Assembly: GCA_023432805.1 (NCBI GenBank)
Contig: JAEYUG010000085.1
Coordinates: 1 to 23,263 of the forward strand
DNA length: 23,263 nt
Source of the DNA: Bacteroidota bacterium
GTDB taxonomy: Bacteria; Bacteroidota; Ignavibacteria; SZUA-365
Direction: 5' to 3'
Each line of letters starts with the position of its first letter. Positions within the stretch are counted from its first letter, which is position 1. Below, piece by piece: positions 8,103 to 15,298 of the stretch. The notes under the pieces are model-generated. The model was not told the origin of the DNA, did not search any database, and saw nothing but the letters and a program-made list of their open reading frames with translations. Made by a program: the position numbers and the translations under genes.

Positions 8103-9359
8103 ATGCTGCTGACATTTTCCTGCGAAAACTGGATGTCGTACCGCTCACGAGCGACGCTCTCGATGATCGCCGGTCCTGAGCGGCAGCACAGGGACAGGAT
8201 CTCCCGCGTTCCGAAGTTCCGCATGAACATTCTGCCTGTCACCGCCATCTTCGGTGGCAATGCCTCCGGCAAGTCGAACCTCGTCTCGGCACTGCGATGC
8301 GTGCAGCAGTTCGTCACGCATGGCGCGCAGGAGGACTCCGGCACATGTGCAACGCCCTTCGCATTCGATCGCATCACGCGTTCCCAGCCCAGCTCGTTTT
8401 TCTTCGAACTGCTGATCGATGAACATGTCTACCGCTATGAATGCACGCTCGGCCGCCGTGCCATAGAATCGGAGCGCCTTGTCCGATTGAACAGCCGAAG
8501 TGAGCAGCTTCTCTTCGAGCGGTCCGCTTCGGGGGCGATCCGTTCCGACGACGCCGACATGCAGTCCTTCCTATTGCAGAACCTACGTGTCGCACACAAC
8601 GAATCGCTGTTGCACGCCAGTAGACGAGTGGGGATCGGTTCCGTGCTTCCTGTCAGCGACTGGTTTGCTTCACGGCTCGTGGTTCTCAGCACCGATCGTG
8701 CGGAAGCCGGTTTGGCCACTACAGGGAAGGCGTGGAATGCTCGACGCAGGAACCTCGACCGAGTCATCGGCGGACTGGATACGGGGGTCACGGGAACACG
8801 AACGAAGCTCCGCCGCACGAACATGGATGCGAACACGCGTGCGGCCGGCGTTCGTGAGTCCCAGCATCGGTACAGCACCCCGAGCACCTCATCTGTGGAC
8901 GATCGCGTGTCAGAATTTCAGACGCTGCACGTCGCGTCGGACGGACGCGCCATGGGCTTCGATCTTGCGCAGGAATCCGACGGAACGCGTCAGCTGCTCG
9001 GGGTGCTTCCGCACCTTGCAGCGGCAGCGGAACCGGGTTGCAGGAACACGGTGGTCATCGACGAACTCGACCGGAGCCTGCATCCCGTGCTTTCGCGCAG
9101 ACTGATCGAATCCTACCTTGAGACTTGTACTTCCACTTCGCGTTCGCAGGTTCTGTTCACGACGCACGATCTGCTCCTGATGGATCAGCACCTGCTGCGG
9201 CGCGATGAGATGTGGCTGACCGAGCGCAACGCGGCCGGAGAGACGACGATCTTTTCGGTCGGTGATTTTCCCGAGGTTCGATTCGACAAGGATCTTCGCA
9301 AGAGCTATCTGCTCGGCCGGCTTGGCGGTGTGCCGAGCATCGGTCCCGTTCGCTTGTAG
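8103..9359 (+). CDS. rloA: RloA-like AAA family ATPase (AbiL/RloAB-type defence module), 418 aa
   Basis: SMC/RecF-like ABC-type ATPase. The N-terminus MLLTFSCENWMSYR is the usual opening of AAA_15/AAA_21 defence ATPases, which fixes the start at ATG 8103 although the frame is open from 7929. Walker A GGNASGKS is at residues 51-58, an ABC-signature-like DGTRQLL lies before the Walker B VVIDELD (about 317-323), and the switch histidine is in FTTHD (about 354). It is followed 22 bp later by a RloB gene, the standard partner. Such pairs (rloA/rloB, linked to restriction loci; compare lactococcal AbiL) are known or suspected abortive-infection systems in which the ATPase probably senses DNA ends or phage and controls its partner. 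There is no clear Shine-Dalgarno, and base composition is less GC-rich than in the neighbouring helicase gene, which fits horizontal acquisition. Confidence 0.85.
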   Translation: MLLTFSCENWMSYRSRATLSMIAGPERQHRDRISRVPKFRMNILPVTAIFGGNASGKSNLVSALRCVQQFVTHGAQEDSGTCATPFAFDRITRSQPSSFFFELLIDEHVYRYECTLGRRAIESERLVRLNSRSEQLLFERSASGAIRSDDADMQSFLLQNLRVAHNESLLHASRRVGIGSVLPVSDWFASRLVVLSTDRAEAGLATTGKAWNARRRNLDRVIGGLDTGVTGTRTKLRRTNMDANTRAAGVRESQHRYSTPSTSSVDDRVSEFQTLHVASDGRAMGFDLAQESDGTRQLLGVLPHLAAAAEPGCRNTVVIDELDRSLHPVLSRRLIESYLETCTSTSRSQVLFTTHDLLLMDQHLLRRDEMWLTERNAAGETTIFSVGDFPEVRFDKDLRKSYLLGRLGGVPSIGPVRL

Positions 9360-9381
9360 TCCCAATTCCGGGTGATCAGGC

Positions 9382-9993
9382 ATGCGACGTTGCGAGCAAC
9401 CGCGCAGAGTATTCAAACGACGCGCGTACCGACCGGTCTGCTTCATCGCGACCGAGGGCAGCGTCACGGAGCCCGAGTACTTCAGCTTGTTTCACGGTCG
9501 CAGCCGCTATGCTCTGCGCATCATCCCAGCGCGCGGCGCGAGTGCGCCAGTGAATGTGCTGCGCAGGCTGCAGTACGAGATCGGTGTGCAGGGTCTGCGC
9601 GATCACGATCGTGCATGGTTGGTCGTCGATCGTGATGCATGGCCGGAATCCATGCTTCGAAACATCCTGGCATGGGTGGAGCGGCATCGCCACCGTGGAT
9701 TGGCAGTAAGCTCGCCATCCTTCGAGTATTGGTTGCTGCTGCACTTCACTCAGCCGATGCAGCATGTGACCGGAGCCGAATGCCGGAGTGCACTCAGACG
9801 TTATCTGCCGGGCTACAACAAACATGTGGACGCACGACACTTTACTGACGAGCGCATCGCAAGTGCTCGCATGCGTGCTCGAAGCGGCATGACCAGGATG
9901 GAAGCGTCTGTTGCATGGACGGATGCGAATGGTACGACTGTTCACATCCTCGTTGACCTGCTTCTCGATGATCATTCTGCGGAGGCGGCTTGA
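9382..9993 (+). CDS. rloB: RloB family protein, putative nuclease/effector partner of RloA, 203 aa
   Basis: The RloB signature is clear: an N-terminal TEGSVTEPEYF (residues 24-34), a central acidic DRD (83-85) after the strand AWLVV, and SPSFEYWLLLHF (111-122). The TEG plus D-x-D arrangement resembles a TOPRIM-like acidic site, which makes a nuclease role plausible (inference; the activity of RloB is not well established). The length is typical for the family. The start is ATG at 9382, 22 bp after the rloA stop, so both are likely on one transcript. The gene ends at TGA 9991-9993, a few bases before a repeat element that separates it from the convergent toxin gene. Confidence 0.86.
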   Translation: MRRCEQPRRVFKRRAYRPVCFIATEGSVTEPEYFSLFHGRSRYALRIIPARGASAPVNVLRRLQYEIGVQGLRDHDRAWLVVDRDAWPESMLRNILAWVERHRHRGLAVSSPSFEYWLLLHFTQPMQHVTGAECRSALRRYLPGYNKHVDARHFTDERIASARMRARSGMTRMEASVAWTDANGTTVHILVDLLLDDHSAEAA

Positions 9994-10017
9994 ATAGACA
10001 CAACGCGATTCGGGGTT

Positions 10018-10096
10018 GCGGACGAGGGCGTCCGCGCTCGGGTCTTGTGACGGATGTTCAGTGGGTGCTGGGTGGACGAGGACGTCCACCGACCGG
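10018..10096. repeat. composite hairpin-repeat element R2 (full linker form)
   Basis: The first hairpin is GCGGACG-AGGG-CGTCCGC at 10018-10035. The conserved linker TGACGGATGTTCAGTG and following bases occupy 10048-10068. The second hairpin is GGTGGACG-AGGA-CGTCCACC at 10071-10090, with GACCGGTC after it. The two hairpins carry different stem sequences, so different sub-types combine within one element. The copy lies between the convergent rloB (+) and doc (-) genes. Confidence 0.9.
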
Positions 10097-10489
10097 TCAG
10101 GGTTTCGGGATGGTCGACTGCTCGAAGAAGAGTGCGACATGGCTCTTGCTGCGCTCGCCGCGAGCGACAGCCATGACGATCTCGTAGAGGTCTTCTTCGG
10201 GAGCGGTGCATTCGTGGCCGTTCATGAGCAGGAAGACGAGCGCGGCCACGGCGCCCGTGCGCTTGTTGCCGTCGATGAAGGGATGGTTGCTGACGATGTG
10301 GTACAGATATGCCGCGGCCATCTCCTTCAGGTCGGCATGGAGATGTGTGCCGCCGAAGCTCGCCTGCGGCATGCCGAGTGCGGAGAGCAGCAAGCCCATG
10401 TCTCTGATGCCCGCTCCACCGCCGTACCGGGTGATCTGGTCGCGGTGTATCTCGAGCACCTGCGACACGCTGAGGAAGCGCATCGTCAC
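10097..10489 (-). CDS. doc: Doc family toxin (Fic fold), 130 aa
   Basis: The Fic/Doc core motif HPFIDGNKRTG occupies residues 69-79. The K after GN, where AMPylating Fic enzymes have G, marks the Doc branch, whose characterised members phosphorylate and inactivate EF-Tu. The length (130 aa) is normal for Doc. The start is a GTG at 10487-10489 that overlaps the antitoxin stop (GTGA), giving translational coupling; an ATG lies two codons further in at 10483. The gene lies downstream of its antitoxin, the usual order. The predicted protein is complete, with the catalytic His, Asp, Asn, Lys and Arg all present. Confidence 0.9.
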   Translation of the reverse strand: MTMRFLSVSQVLEIHRDQITRYGGGAGIRDMGLLLSALGMPQASFGGTHLHADLKEMAAAYLYHIVSNHPFIDGNKRTGAVAALVFLLMNGHECTAPEEDLYEIVMAVARGERSKSHVALFFEQSTIPKP

Positions 10490-10713
10490 TCGGAGAGTTT
10501 CTTCAGTGCGTGTTGGTAGCGCTCGTTGACTGCCTGCAGCGCGTTCTCGAAGTCGGGACTGCGCTCGGGATCTGTGACGGGGGTGAGGATGAGGGCATGA
10601 CCGTCCGTGGTGATCTCGAACGGGGTGTCCGCATCAGCGCCGAGCAGTTCGAGGATGGGTTTCTCGATCACCAGGGCGAGGCTGTTGCCGTGTTTGGAGA
10701 GGGTTTTGATCAT
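10486..10713 (-). CDS. AbrB/MazE-type antitoxin of the Doc module, 75 aa
   Basis: The N-terminal half (MIKTLSKHGNSLALVIEK...LLGADADTPFEI) has the swapped-hairpin SpoVT/AbrB DNA-binding layout. The C-terminal 35 residues are charged and probably helical (ENALQAVNERYQHALKKL), as expected of a toxin-binding tail. It directly precedes doc with a 4-nt overlap. In this class the antitoxin binds and neutralises the toxin and represses its own promoter (family knowledge). The partner here is AbrB-like rather than the classical Phd fold. Confidence 0.85.
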   Translation of the reverse strand: MIKTLSKHGNSLALVIEKPILELLGADADTPFEITTDGHALILTPVTDPERSPDFENALQAVNERYQHALKKLSE

Positions 10714-10743
10714 GGCTGATCGCGTTTGTACGATGTCTATACG

Positions 10744-10772
10744 AAGATAGAACGTGCGGAGTCGAAGATCAA
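10744..10772 (-). promoter_or_regulatory. candidate sigma70-type promoter of the antitoxin-doc operon
   Basis: On the minus strand, TTGATC (10767-10772) and TATCTT (10744-10749) are separated by exactly 17 bp. Each matches the TTGACA/TATAAT consensus at 4 of 6 bases. The leader to the antitoxin ATG would be about 30 nt and includes TCGTATAGACATCGTAC, two near copies of TCGTA that could be part of an autoregulatory operator. The call is from sequence only. If the host uses a Bacteroidota-type sigma factor, this reading would not apply. Confidence 0.35.
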
Positions 10773-10796
10773 TGCAAGTACGCGCGAGTTCTCCTG

Positions 10797-10840
10797 GACG
10801 GACGAGGGCGTCCGTCCTCCCACGAGGGCGTCCGTCCTCC
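10797..10840. repeat. hairpin repeat R3 (GACGGACG type, partly duplicated)
   Basis: There is a perfect hairpin GACGGACG-AGGG-CGTCCGTC at 10797-10816. The stretch ACGAGGGCGTCCGTCCTCC is then repeated exactly (10802-10820 and 10822-10840), so the second copy lacks its outer left arm. The repeat ends 3 bp from the pullulanase stop codon and lies upstream of the antitoxin promoter. No T-run follows, so it is not a typical intrinsic terminator. Confidence 0.85.
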
Positions 10841-10843
10841 TAA

Positions 10844-13300
10844 TTACTTAACCCAGATTTTGAGGGTGGTCGGGGGAAGGTGGATGGCGTGGGTGCGGGA
10901 GCCGGGAAGGCGGGTGTCGGGGCGTCCCTCGAGGGGGGTGACGCCGGCACGGTCACCGTCGGCGACGAGGGTCCATTCGCCCGCGGGCAGCGGCAGCTCG
11001 ACCACCGCAGGCGCGTCGGCGGTGTTGACGAGCACGCAGATGCGCGATCCGATGATGTAGCCGAGCTGCATGGTGTCGGCAGGCTCGATGAACACGACGT
11101 GGTCGGGCGATGGGAGGCTTCCGATGCGAAGCACGCGGCCGTGATCGCTCCGACGCAGGGCGATGAGGCCCCGCCAGTACTCGTACATCCGCTGGAAGTT
11201 GCAGACCGCCCCATCCTCCACATTGCGACCGAGGTTCTCCCACAGGAAGAGGTTCGGCGTGCGCAGGTTGTAGGTGTCGCCTTTCCCGTGGATGTAGACG
11301 GGTCCCGACGCGATGCGCAGCGTGGTGTCGAGGTCGCCGGCGGCGGCCTTGCTGCGAAGGAACTCCGTGCCGCCGTGCATGACGACGGGACCGAGCGAGG
11401 TCATGAGCATCGCGGCGGCGATGCGCACGCGGGCTTCGTCGACGCCGGCGAGGCCATCCCAGTCGCGCAGGGCGAAGCGGTCGGCGAGCGCCCAGTTGTC
11501 GTGGATGTCCAGATAGTTGATGCCGGCGTTGAGGTCGCGCTCGTCGGCAAAGGCGTTGGCGATCGCGGCGCGGGCGGCGGCGCGGTTGCCGTTGCCGCCG
11601 GCGTATCCGCGGTCGGTGCGCGGGTTGTGCGGTGCCCAGGGTCCGCCGCACAGCGCGTTGCGCGTGTCGTCCTGAAAAAACGTGATCGGCGCGTCGGCCT
11701 TGTACCAGTTCCAATCGGGATTGGCCTCGTAACGGGGATCGGAGGAGTCGATCCACGGCTCGCCGTAGATGACCTTGTCGGATCCCACCGCGCGGCGCAG
11801 CGCGGCAAGGGTCTGCTTGTCGGTGAGTCCCGCAAGATCGATGCGGAAGCCGTCGATGCCGTACTGCTCGATCAGGTCGCGGCACTGGTCGATGATCCAC
11901 CGTGCTGTTGCGGGACGGTCTTCGCTCTTGGTTTCCGTGCCGTAGGCGCCGATGAAGTTCAGCTGCTCGTCGGTGCGGTAGTAGAGATGCCGGTCGAAGA
12001 CGCGCATGTGGTGGCGCAGCTCGCGGCTGTCGATGCGCTCGGCGGTGTGGTTGAAGACGAGGTCGACGATCACGGCGATGCCGCGGTCGTGCAGGGACTG
12101 CACGAGGTCGCGGAACTGCGCGTTCTGGGCGCCGGGCTCGGTGCCGCGCACGCGGTAGCGGCTCTCGAGCGCGAAGGCGTGAGAGGTGCGGTATCCCCAC
12201 TGGTAATTGGTCGAGTCGATGCCGCGCGCGCGCATGAAGTCGCTCGTGGCGAAGGCGGCCTGCCATTCGTCGTCGGGATGGTGCAGGTACTCCTGCACGG
12301 GAAGCAGGTGCACGACGTTCACGCCGAGATCCACCAGATGGTCGATGCCGACGGGACGGCCCTGTGCGTTGCGGAGTCCCGCGCGCGCGAAGCCCGAGAA
12401 GCTTCCGCGCTCACTTGCGGGAAGCCCCGGAAGCGCGAGGGTGAAATCCTCGACGTGCACCTCGTAGGCGATGACATCCTCCATCGGCGGGATTCCCCCT
12501 TTCAAAGGAGTCGCAGGTCTTGTTTTCGGCCAGATGCGGCAGCGTCCCCGGCTGTCGTCGGACACGCGCGCGTAGACGTCTCCGACGTGCACGGGGTGGG
12601 TTTCGTAGAACTCGTTTCCGGGGTCTGCCGGACCGTGCACCGTGAAGTCGTACCAGTCTCCCTCGCGGTTGCCGTCGAGCGTGGCGTGCCAGGTGCCGGC
12701 GTCGCCGCGGGTCATGTCGACGGTGGTGTAGGGCGCGTCGCCCGTGCGCGCGCGGTAGAGGTAGAGGCGCACGGCGGTGGCGCGCGGTGCGACGACGCGG
12801 ATGGTGGTGCGGTGTGTGCGCGCGTCGTAGTTGGCGCCGAGTTCCTCGGTGGGATCGAGGTGGCGCATCCATCCGTCGAAGCTGGCGAGGCGGGTCACGC
12901 CGAGGGCGAGGAAGTCCACGTAATGCACGCGGGTGCTGTCGAGGTCGCGCGCGGGCACGAGGCGGAGGTTGCCGGTGGGGAGGGGCTCGACGCGGGCGAC
13001 GGCGATGGTGTCGCCGGCCGCAGTGCGGATGCGGTAGTCCGCCGGGCGGGTGGATGCGGGTGCGCCGCCGGTGAGGATGCGGATGTCTCGCGCGCCGACG
13101 AGTTCGGTGCGGAAGCCGTCTGAAAGGAGGGTGGACGTCCGCGTCCACTCGTGACGGATGGTCAGGGGGTGCAGGGTGGACGGGGACGTCCACCGTCCGG
13201 TCACGGCGTCCACCGACCGGTCAACGGCGTCCACCGTCCGTTCGACGGCGTCCACCGTCGGGACTGCGAGTGCGAAGAGAAATACGAGCACGATGATCAT
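10844..13300 (-). CDS. secreted pullulanase-type GH13 glycoside hydrolase, 818 aa
   Basis: Alpha-1,6 debranching enzyme of the alpha-amylase clan, expected to cleave pullulan, starch or glycogen branches outside the cytoplasm. Residues 1-14 form a hydrophobic signal-like segment (MIIVLVFLFALAVP). A CBM48-like beta domain spans about 150-225, followed by the GH13 barrel: YQWGYRTSHAF (366-376), region I DLVFNH (413-418), nucleophile Asp488 in GFRID, acid/base Glu514 in YGEPW and Asp601 in HDN. All three catalytic acids are present. The C-terminal beta domain ends LKIWVK. Residues about 15-60 are translated intergenic-type repeat inserted in frame, including three heptads of the TVDAVER type. 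The annotated ATG (13298-13300) supplies the only signal-like segment, so the repeat seems to be part of the expressed pro-protein. Exact specificity (pullulanase or isoamylase-like) is not settled. Confidence 0.85.
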   Translation of the reverse strand: MIIVLVFLFALAVPTVDAVERTVDAVDRSVDAVTGRWTSPSTLHPLTIRHEWTRTSTLLSDGFRTELVGARDIRILTGGAPASTRPADYRIRTAAGDTIAVARVEPLPTGNLRLVPARDLDSTRVHYVDFLALGVTRLASFDGWMRHLDPTEELGANYDARTHRTTIRVVAPRATAVRLYLYRARTGDAPYTTVDMTRGDAGTWHATLDGNREGDWYDFTVHGPADPGNEFYETHPVHVGDVYARVSDDSRGRCRIWPKTRPATPLKGGIPPMEDVIAYEVHVEDFTLALPGLPASERGSFSGFARAGLRNAQGRPVGIDHLVDLGVNVVHLLPVQEYLHHPDDEWQAAFATSDFMRARGIDSTNYQWGYRTSHAFALESRYRVRGTEPGAQNAQFRDLVQSLHDRGIAVIVDLVFNHTAERIDSRELRHHMRVFDRHLYYRTDEQLNFIGAYGTETKSEDRPATARWIIDQCRDLIEQYGIDGFRIDLAGLTDKQTLAALRRAVGSDKVIYGEPWIDSSDPRYEANPDWNWYKADAPITFFQDDTRNALCGGPWAPHNPRTDRGYAGGNGNRAAARAAIANAFADERDLNAGINYLDIHDNWALADRFALRDWDGLAGVDEARVRIAAAMLMTSLGPVVMHGGTEFLRSKAAAGDLDTTLRIASGPVYIHGKGDTYNLRTPNLFLWENLGRNVEDGAVCNFQRMYEYWRGLIALRRSDHGRVLRIGSLPSPDHVVFIEPADTMQLGYIIGSRICVLVNTADAPAVVELPLPAGEWTLVADGDRAGVTPLEGRPDTRLPGSRTHAIHLPPTTLKIWVK
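13124..13261. repeat. composite hairpin-repeat element R4 inside the pullulanase coding sequence
   Basis: It has the same layout as the intergenic copies: AAAGGAGG end, hairpin GTGGACG-TCCG-CGTCCAC (13131-13148), linker TGACGGATGGTCAGGGGGTGC (from 13152) and hairpin GGTGGACG-GGGA-CGTCCACC (13175-13194). Three 21-bp tandem units beginning ACGGCGTCCACCG at 13203, 13224 and 13245 follow. The total length keeps the pullulanase frame open. The 21-bp period equals seven codons, so amplification of units preserved the frame. Confidence 0.88.
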
Positions 13301-13440
13301 GCGCGAAGATAGGAAATCGCGCGGCCAAAAGGGGCTTCCGACGGGTGTTTGCTGTTGATCGGTTCTTTTGCGTAATTCACGTGGCGTTCATATGGGACGC
13401 GAACATCATCCCATCCATTCCGTCAACCTGGAGGTCCTCC

Positions 13441-13767
13441 ATGGCGCGGTATTCCACACAGAAAGAATTTCTTCACGCCTTCAAACGTTTCAACGCGCTG
13501 TCATCCAAGAAGTCCGAATGGCATACGGGGCGTTCGTCAAAGACGCATACGTGTGAATTCGGCCATACCATCGAACCGGATACGCTGTATTTCAAAAAGC
13601 CGCTCGACAATGATGGTGAACAGAAGCTCCGGATCTGTGCGGAGTGCATGGACACGCTTGTGTACATGACTGTCGACGCGGATCTCCACAGCCGCGAGCT
13701 CGCAGAGCGGATCTATCTCGAGGCACATCCGCGCACCCCGAAGGTGAAGGATATGTTGGCACACTGA
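13441..13767 (+). CDS. small Cys/His zinc-finger-like protein of unknown function, 108 aa
   Basis: The start is ATG 13441, supported by a strong Shine-Dalgarno GGAGG 6-7 bases upstream; the frame is open further upstream but without support. The protein carries C38-x3-H42 and, 24 residues later, C67-x2-C70, a spacing typical of a single treble-clef or zinc-ribbon site. Around it are a basic N-terminus (residues 1-35) and a helical C-terminus. I do not recognise a named family. It forms a single-gene unit with its own promoter region (divergent from the pullulanase) and a strong terminator, which suggests a real, independently controlled gene. Confidence 0.75.
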   Translation: MARYSTQKEFLHAFKRFNALSSKKSEWHTGRSSKTHTCEFGHTIEPDTLYFKKPLDNDGEQKLRICAECMDTLVYMTVDADLHSRELAERIYLEAHPRTPKVKDMLAH

Positions 13768-13790
13768 GGGCGGCGCATTGCGCGCGTGAT

Positions 13791-13825
13791 GGGGACGACT
13801 GTGAACAGGTCGTCCCCTTTTGTTT
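13791..13825 (+). terminator. Rho-independent terminator of the zinc-finger-like gene
   Basis: A perfect 9-bp stem GGGGACGAC / GTCGTCCCC (13791-13799 and 13809-13817) with a 9-nt loop is followed by TTTTGTTT. It lies 24 bp after the stop codon of the preceding gene. Unlike the repeat hairpins nearby, this one has a long loop and a T-tract. Confidence 0.88.
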
Positions 13826-13830
13826 GAACG

Positions 13831-13876
13831 GACGGACGAGGGCGTCCGTCCTCCTAGACGGACGAGGGCGTCCGTC
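13831..13876. repeat. tandem hairpin repeats R5 (two GACGGACG-type copies)
   Basis: There are two identical perfect hairpins GACGGACG-AGGG-CGTCCGTC, at 13831-13850 and 13857-13876, 26 bp apart start to start. They fill the gap between the terminator of the previous gene and the symporter start codon, whose ATG is only 15 bp away, so they must be in or next to the symporter's 5' untranslated region. Confidence 0.9.
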
Positions 13877-13891
13877 CTCCCATTGGAACTC

Positions 13892-15298
13892 ATGACGCTG
13901 CATCTCTCACTGATCGACTGGCTGCTTGTGGCGCTCTACGGCGCGGTGCTGACCGTGCTCGCGGTGCGGCATACGCGCAGCGCGCGCTCGAGCGCCGAGG
14001 AGTTCATTCTCGGCGGCCGCCTCCTGACCCTGCCCGGCTTCGTCGCGGCGCTGGTCTCGACCTGGTACGGCGGCATTCTCGGCGTCGGAGAGTTCTCGTA
14101 CCAGTACGGCATCGCCAACTGGTTCGTGTTCGGCTTCCCCTACTACGTCTTCGCCATCATCTTCGCGTTCTTCTTCGCGCGGCGCGTGCGCGACTCGGCC
14201 GTCTTCTCGATACCGGACATCCTTACCCGCACGTACGGGCGTCCCTCGGGCATCGTCGGCGCCGTGCTCGTCTTCTTCGTCAGCTCGCCCGCGCCCTACT
14301 TTCTCATGCTCGGCGTGCTGGTCGAAGTCGTGACGGGATGGCCCACGCTGGTCTGCCTCGGCCTCGGCGCGGTACTCACCGTCGCGCACGTCTACTCCGG
14401 CGGCATGCGCGCCGTCGTGCGCACGGACCTGATGCACTTCGCCCTGATGTTCGGAGGCTTCCTTCTGCTGCTCGCGTTTCTCGTGCCGGCACACGGCATC
14501 ACGCCCTTCATCGCCGAGCGGGTGCCTTCCTCCCTGCTCACCATCACAGGGGGGAATTCCTGGCAGTACATCCTCGTCTGGTTCTTCATCGCGATGTGGA
14601 CGCTGGTCGCGCCGCAGTTCCACCAGTTCACGCTCAGCGCGCGCACGCCCGCGACCGCGCGCACGGGCATTCTGGTGTCGGTGGGATGCTGGATGGTGTT
14701 CGACGCGATCACGACGCTCTCCGGACTCTACGCACGGGCCCTGCTGCCCGATCTCGCATCGCCGGCGATGGCCTATCCCCTCCTTGCGGAAGCCGTGCTG
14801 CCGCCGCTGGCAAAGGGATTGTTCTTTCTCGGGATGCTCGCCACGGTGCTGAGCACGACCGACGGACTGACCTTCATCTGCGCGGCGACAGTGGGTCGCG
14901 ACGTGCTCGCACCGCTGTTCGGCACAGATGACAGCCTGCGCATCACGCGACTGACCCAGCTGGGCATCGTGCTGACGGCAGTGGTGTCGGTAGCGGGTGC
15001 GATCGTGTTTCCCTCGGTGATCAGTCTGTGGTATGTGATCGGAACGCTGTTCATTCCCTCGCTGCTGCTGCCGCTGACGGCCGCGTACTATCCACGTCTG
15101 CGGGTTGGGCCGCGTGCGACGATGCTGGCGATGGTGGGCGGCTTCCTCTCGTCGCTCGCGTGGTTCACCGCTGGCGAGCTTGCGAAGGTCGGCGGTGTAG
15201 CGCAGTATCCCCTTTCCATCGAACCCATGTACGCGGGACTCGCATTCACGATGCTGGTCTACGTGGTGGCGCGCCGCGCTGGAGGACGGACACCGTGA
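13892..15298 (+). CDS. sodium:solute symporter (SSS family), 468 aa
   Basis: Inner-membrane secondary transporter with about a dozen hydrophobic segments spread over the whole length. It shows SSS hallmarks: an N-terminal LxDWLLVALYG helix, FILGGR near residue 45, ALVSTWYGGILGVGE in the unwound first core helix, GGMRAVVRTD in mid-protein and LATVLSTTDGLTF in the seventh-to-eighth core helices. The substrate cannot be told from sequence; pantothenate, proline, sugar or organic-acid transporters all belong here. The ATG at 13892 is chosen because it opens directly into the first helix. The frame continues to 13820, but those codons are translated hairpin repeat. The last residues (AGGRTP) run into the next repeat region, so the C-terminus may also have been altered by it. 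Confidence 0.86.
   Translation: MTLHLSLIDWLLVALYGAVLTVLAVRHTRSARSSAEEFILGGRLLTLPGFVAALVSTWYGGILGVGEFSYQYGIANWFVFGFPYYVFAIIFAFFFARRVRDSAVFSIPDILTRTYGRPSGIVGAVLVFFVSSPAPYFLMLGVLVEVVTGWPTLVCLGLGAVLTVAHVYSGGMRAVVRTDLMHFALMFGGFLLLLAFLVPAHGITPFIAERVPSSLLTITGGNSWQYILVWFFIAMWTLVAPQFHQFTLSARTPATARTGILVSVGCWMVFDAITTLSGLYARALLPDLASPAMAYPLLAEAVLPPLAKGLFFLGMLATVLSTTDGLTFICAATVGRDVLAPLFGTDDSLRITRLTQLGIVLTAVVSVAGAIVFPSVISLWYVIGTLFIPSLLLPLTAAYYPRLRVGPRATMLAMVGGFLSSLAWFTAGELAKVGGVAQYPLSIEPMYAGLAFTMLVYVVARRAGGRTP

Noticed and set aside
10018..10096. Repeat hairpins as bidirectional intrinsic terminators between convergent genes
   Set aside because: None has a T-tract, they also occur between divergent genes and inside coding sequence, and two genes next to them have separate, proper terminators.
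13820..13891. N-terminal extension of the symporter
   Set aside because: The extension is translation of repeat R5 and of part of the upstream terminator T-tract; the membrane protein starts properly at 13892.
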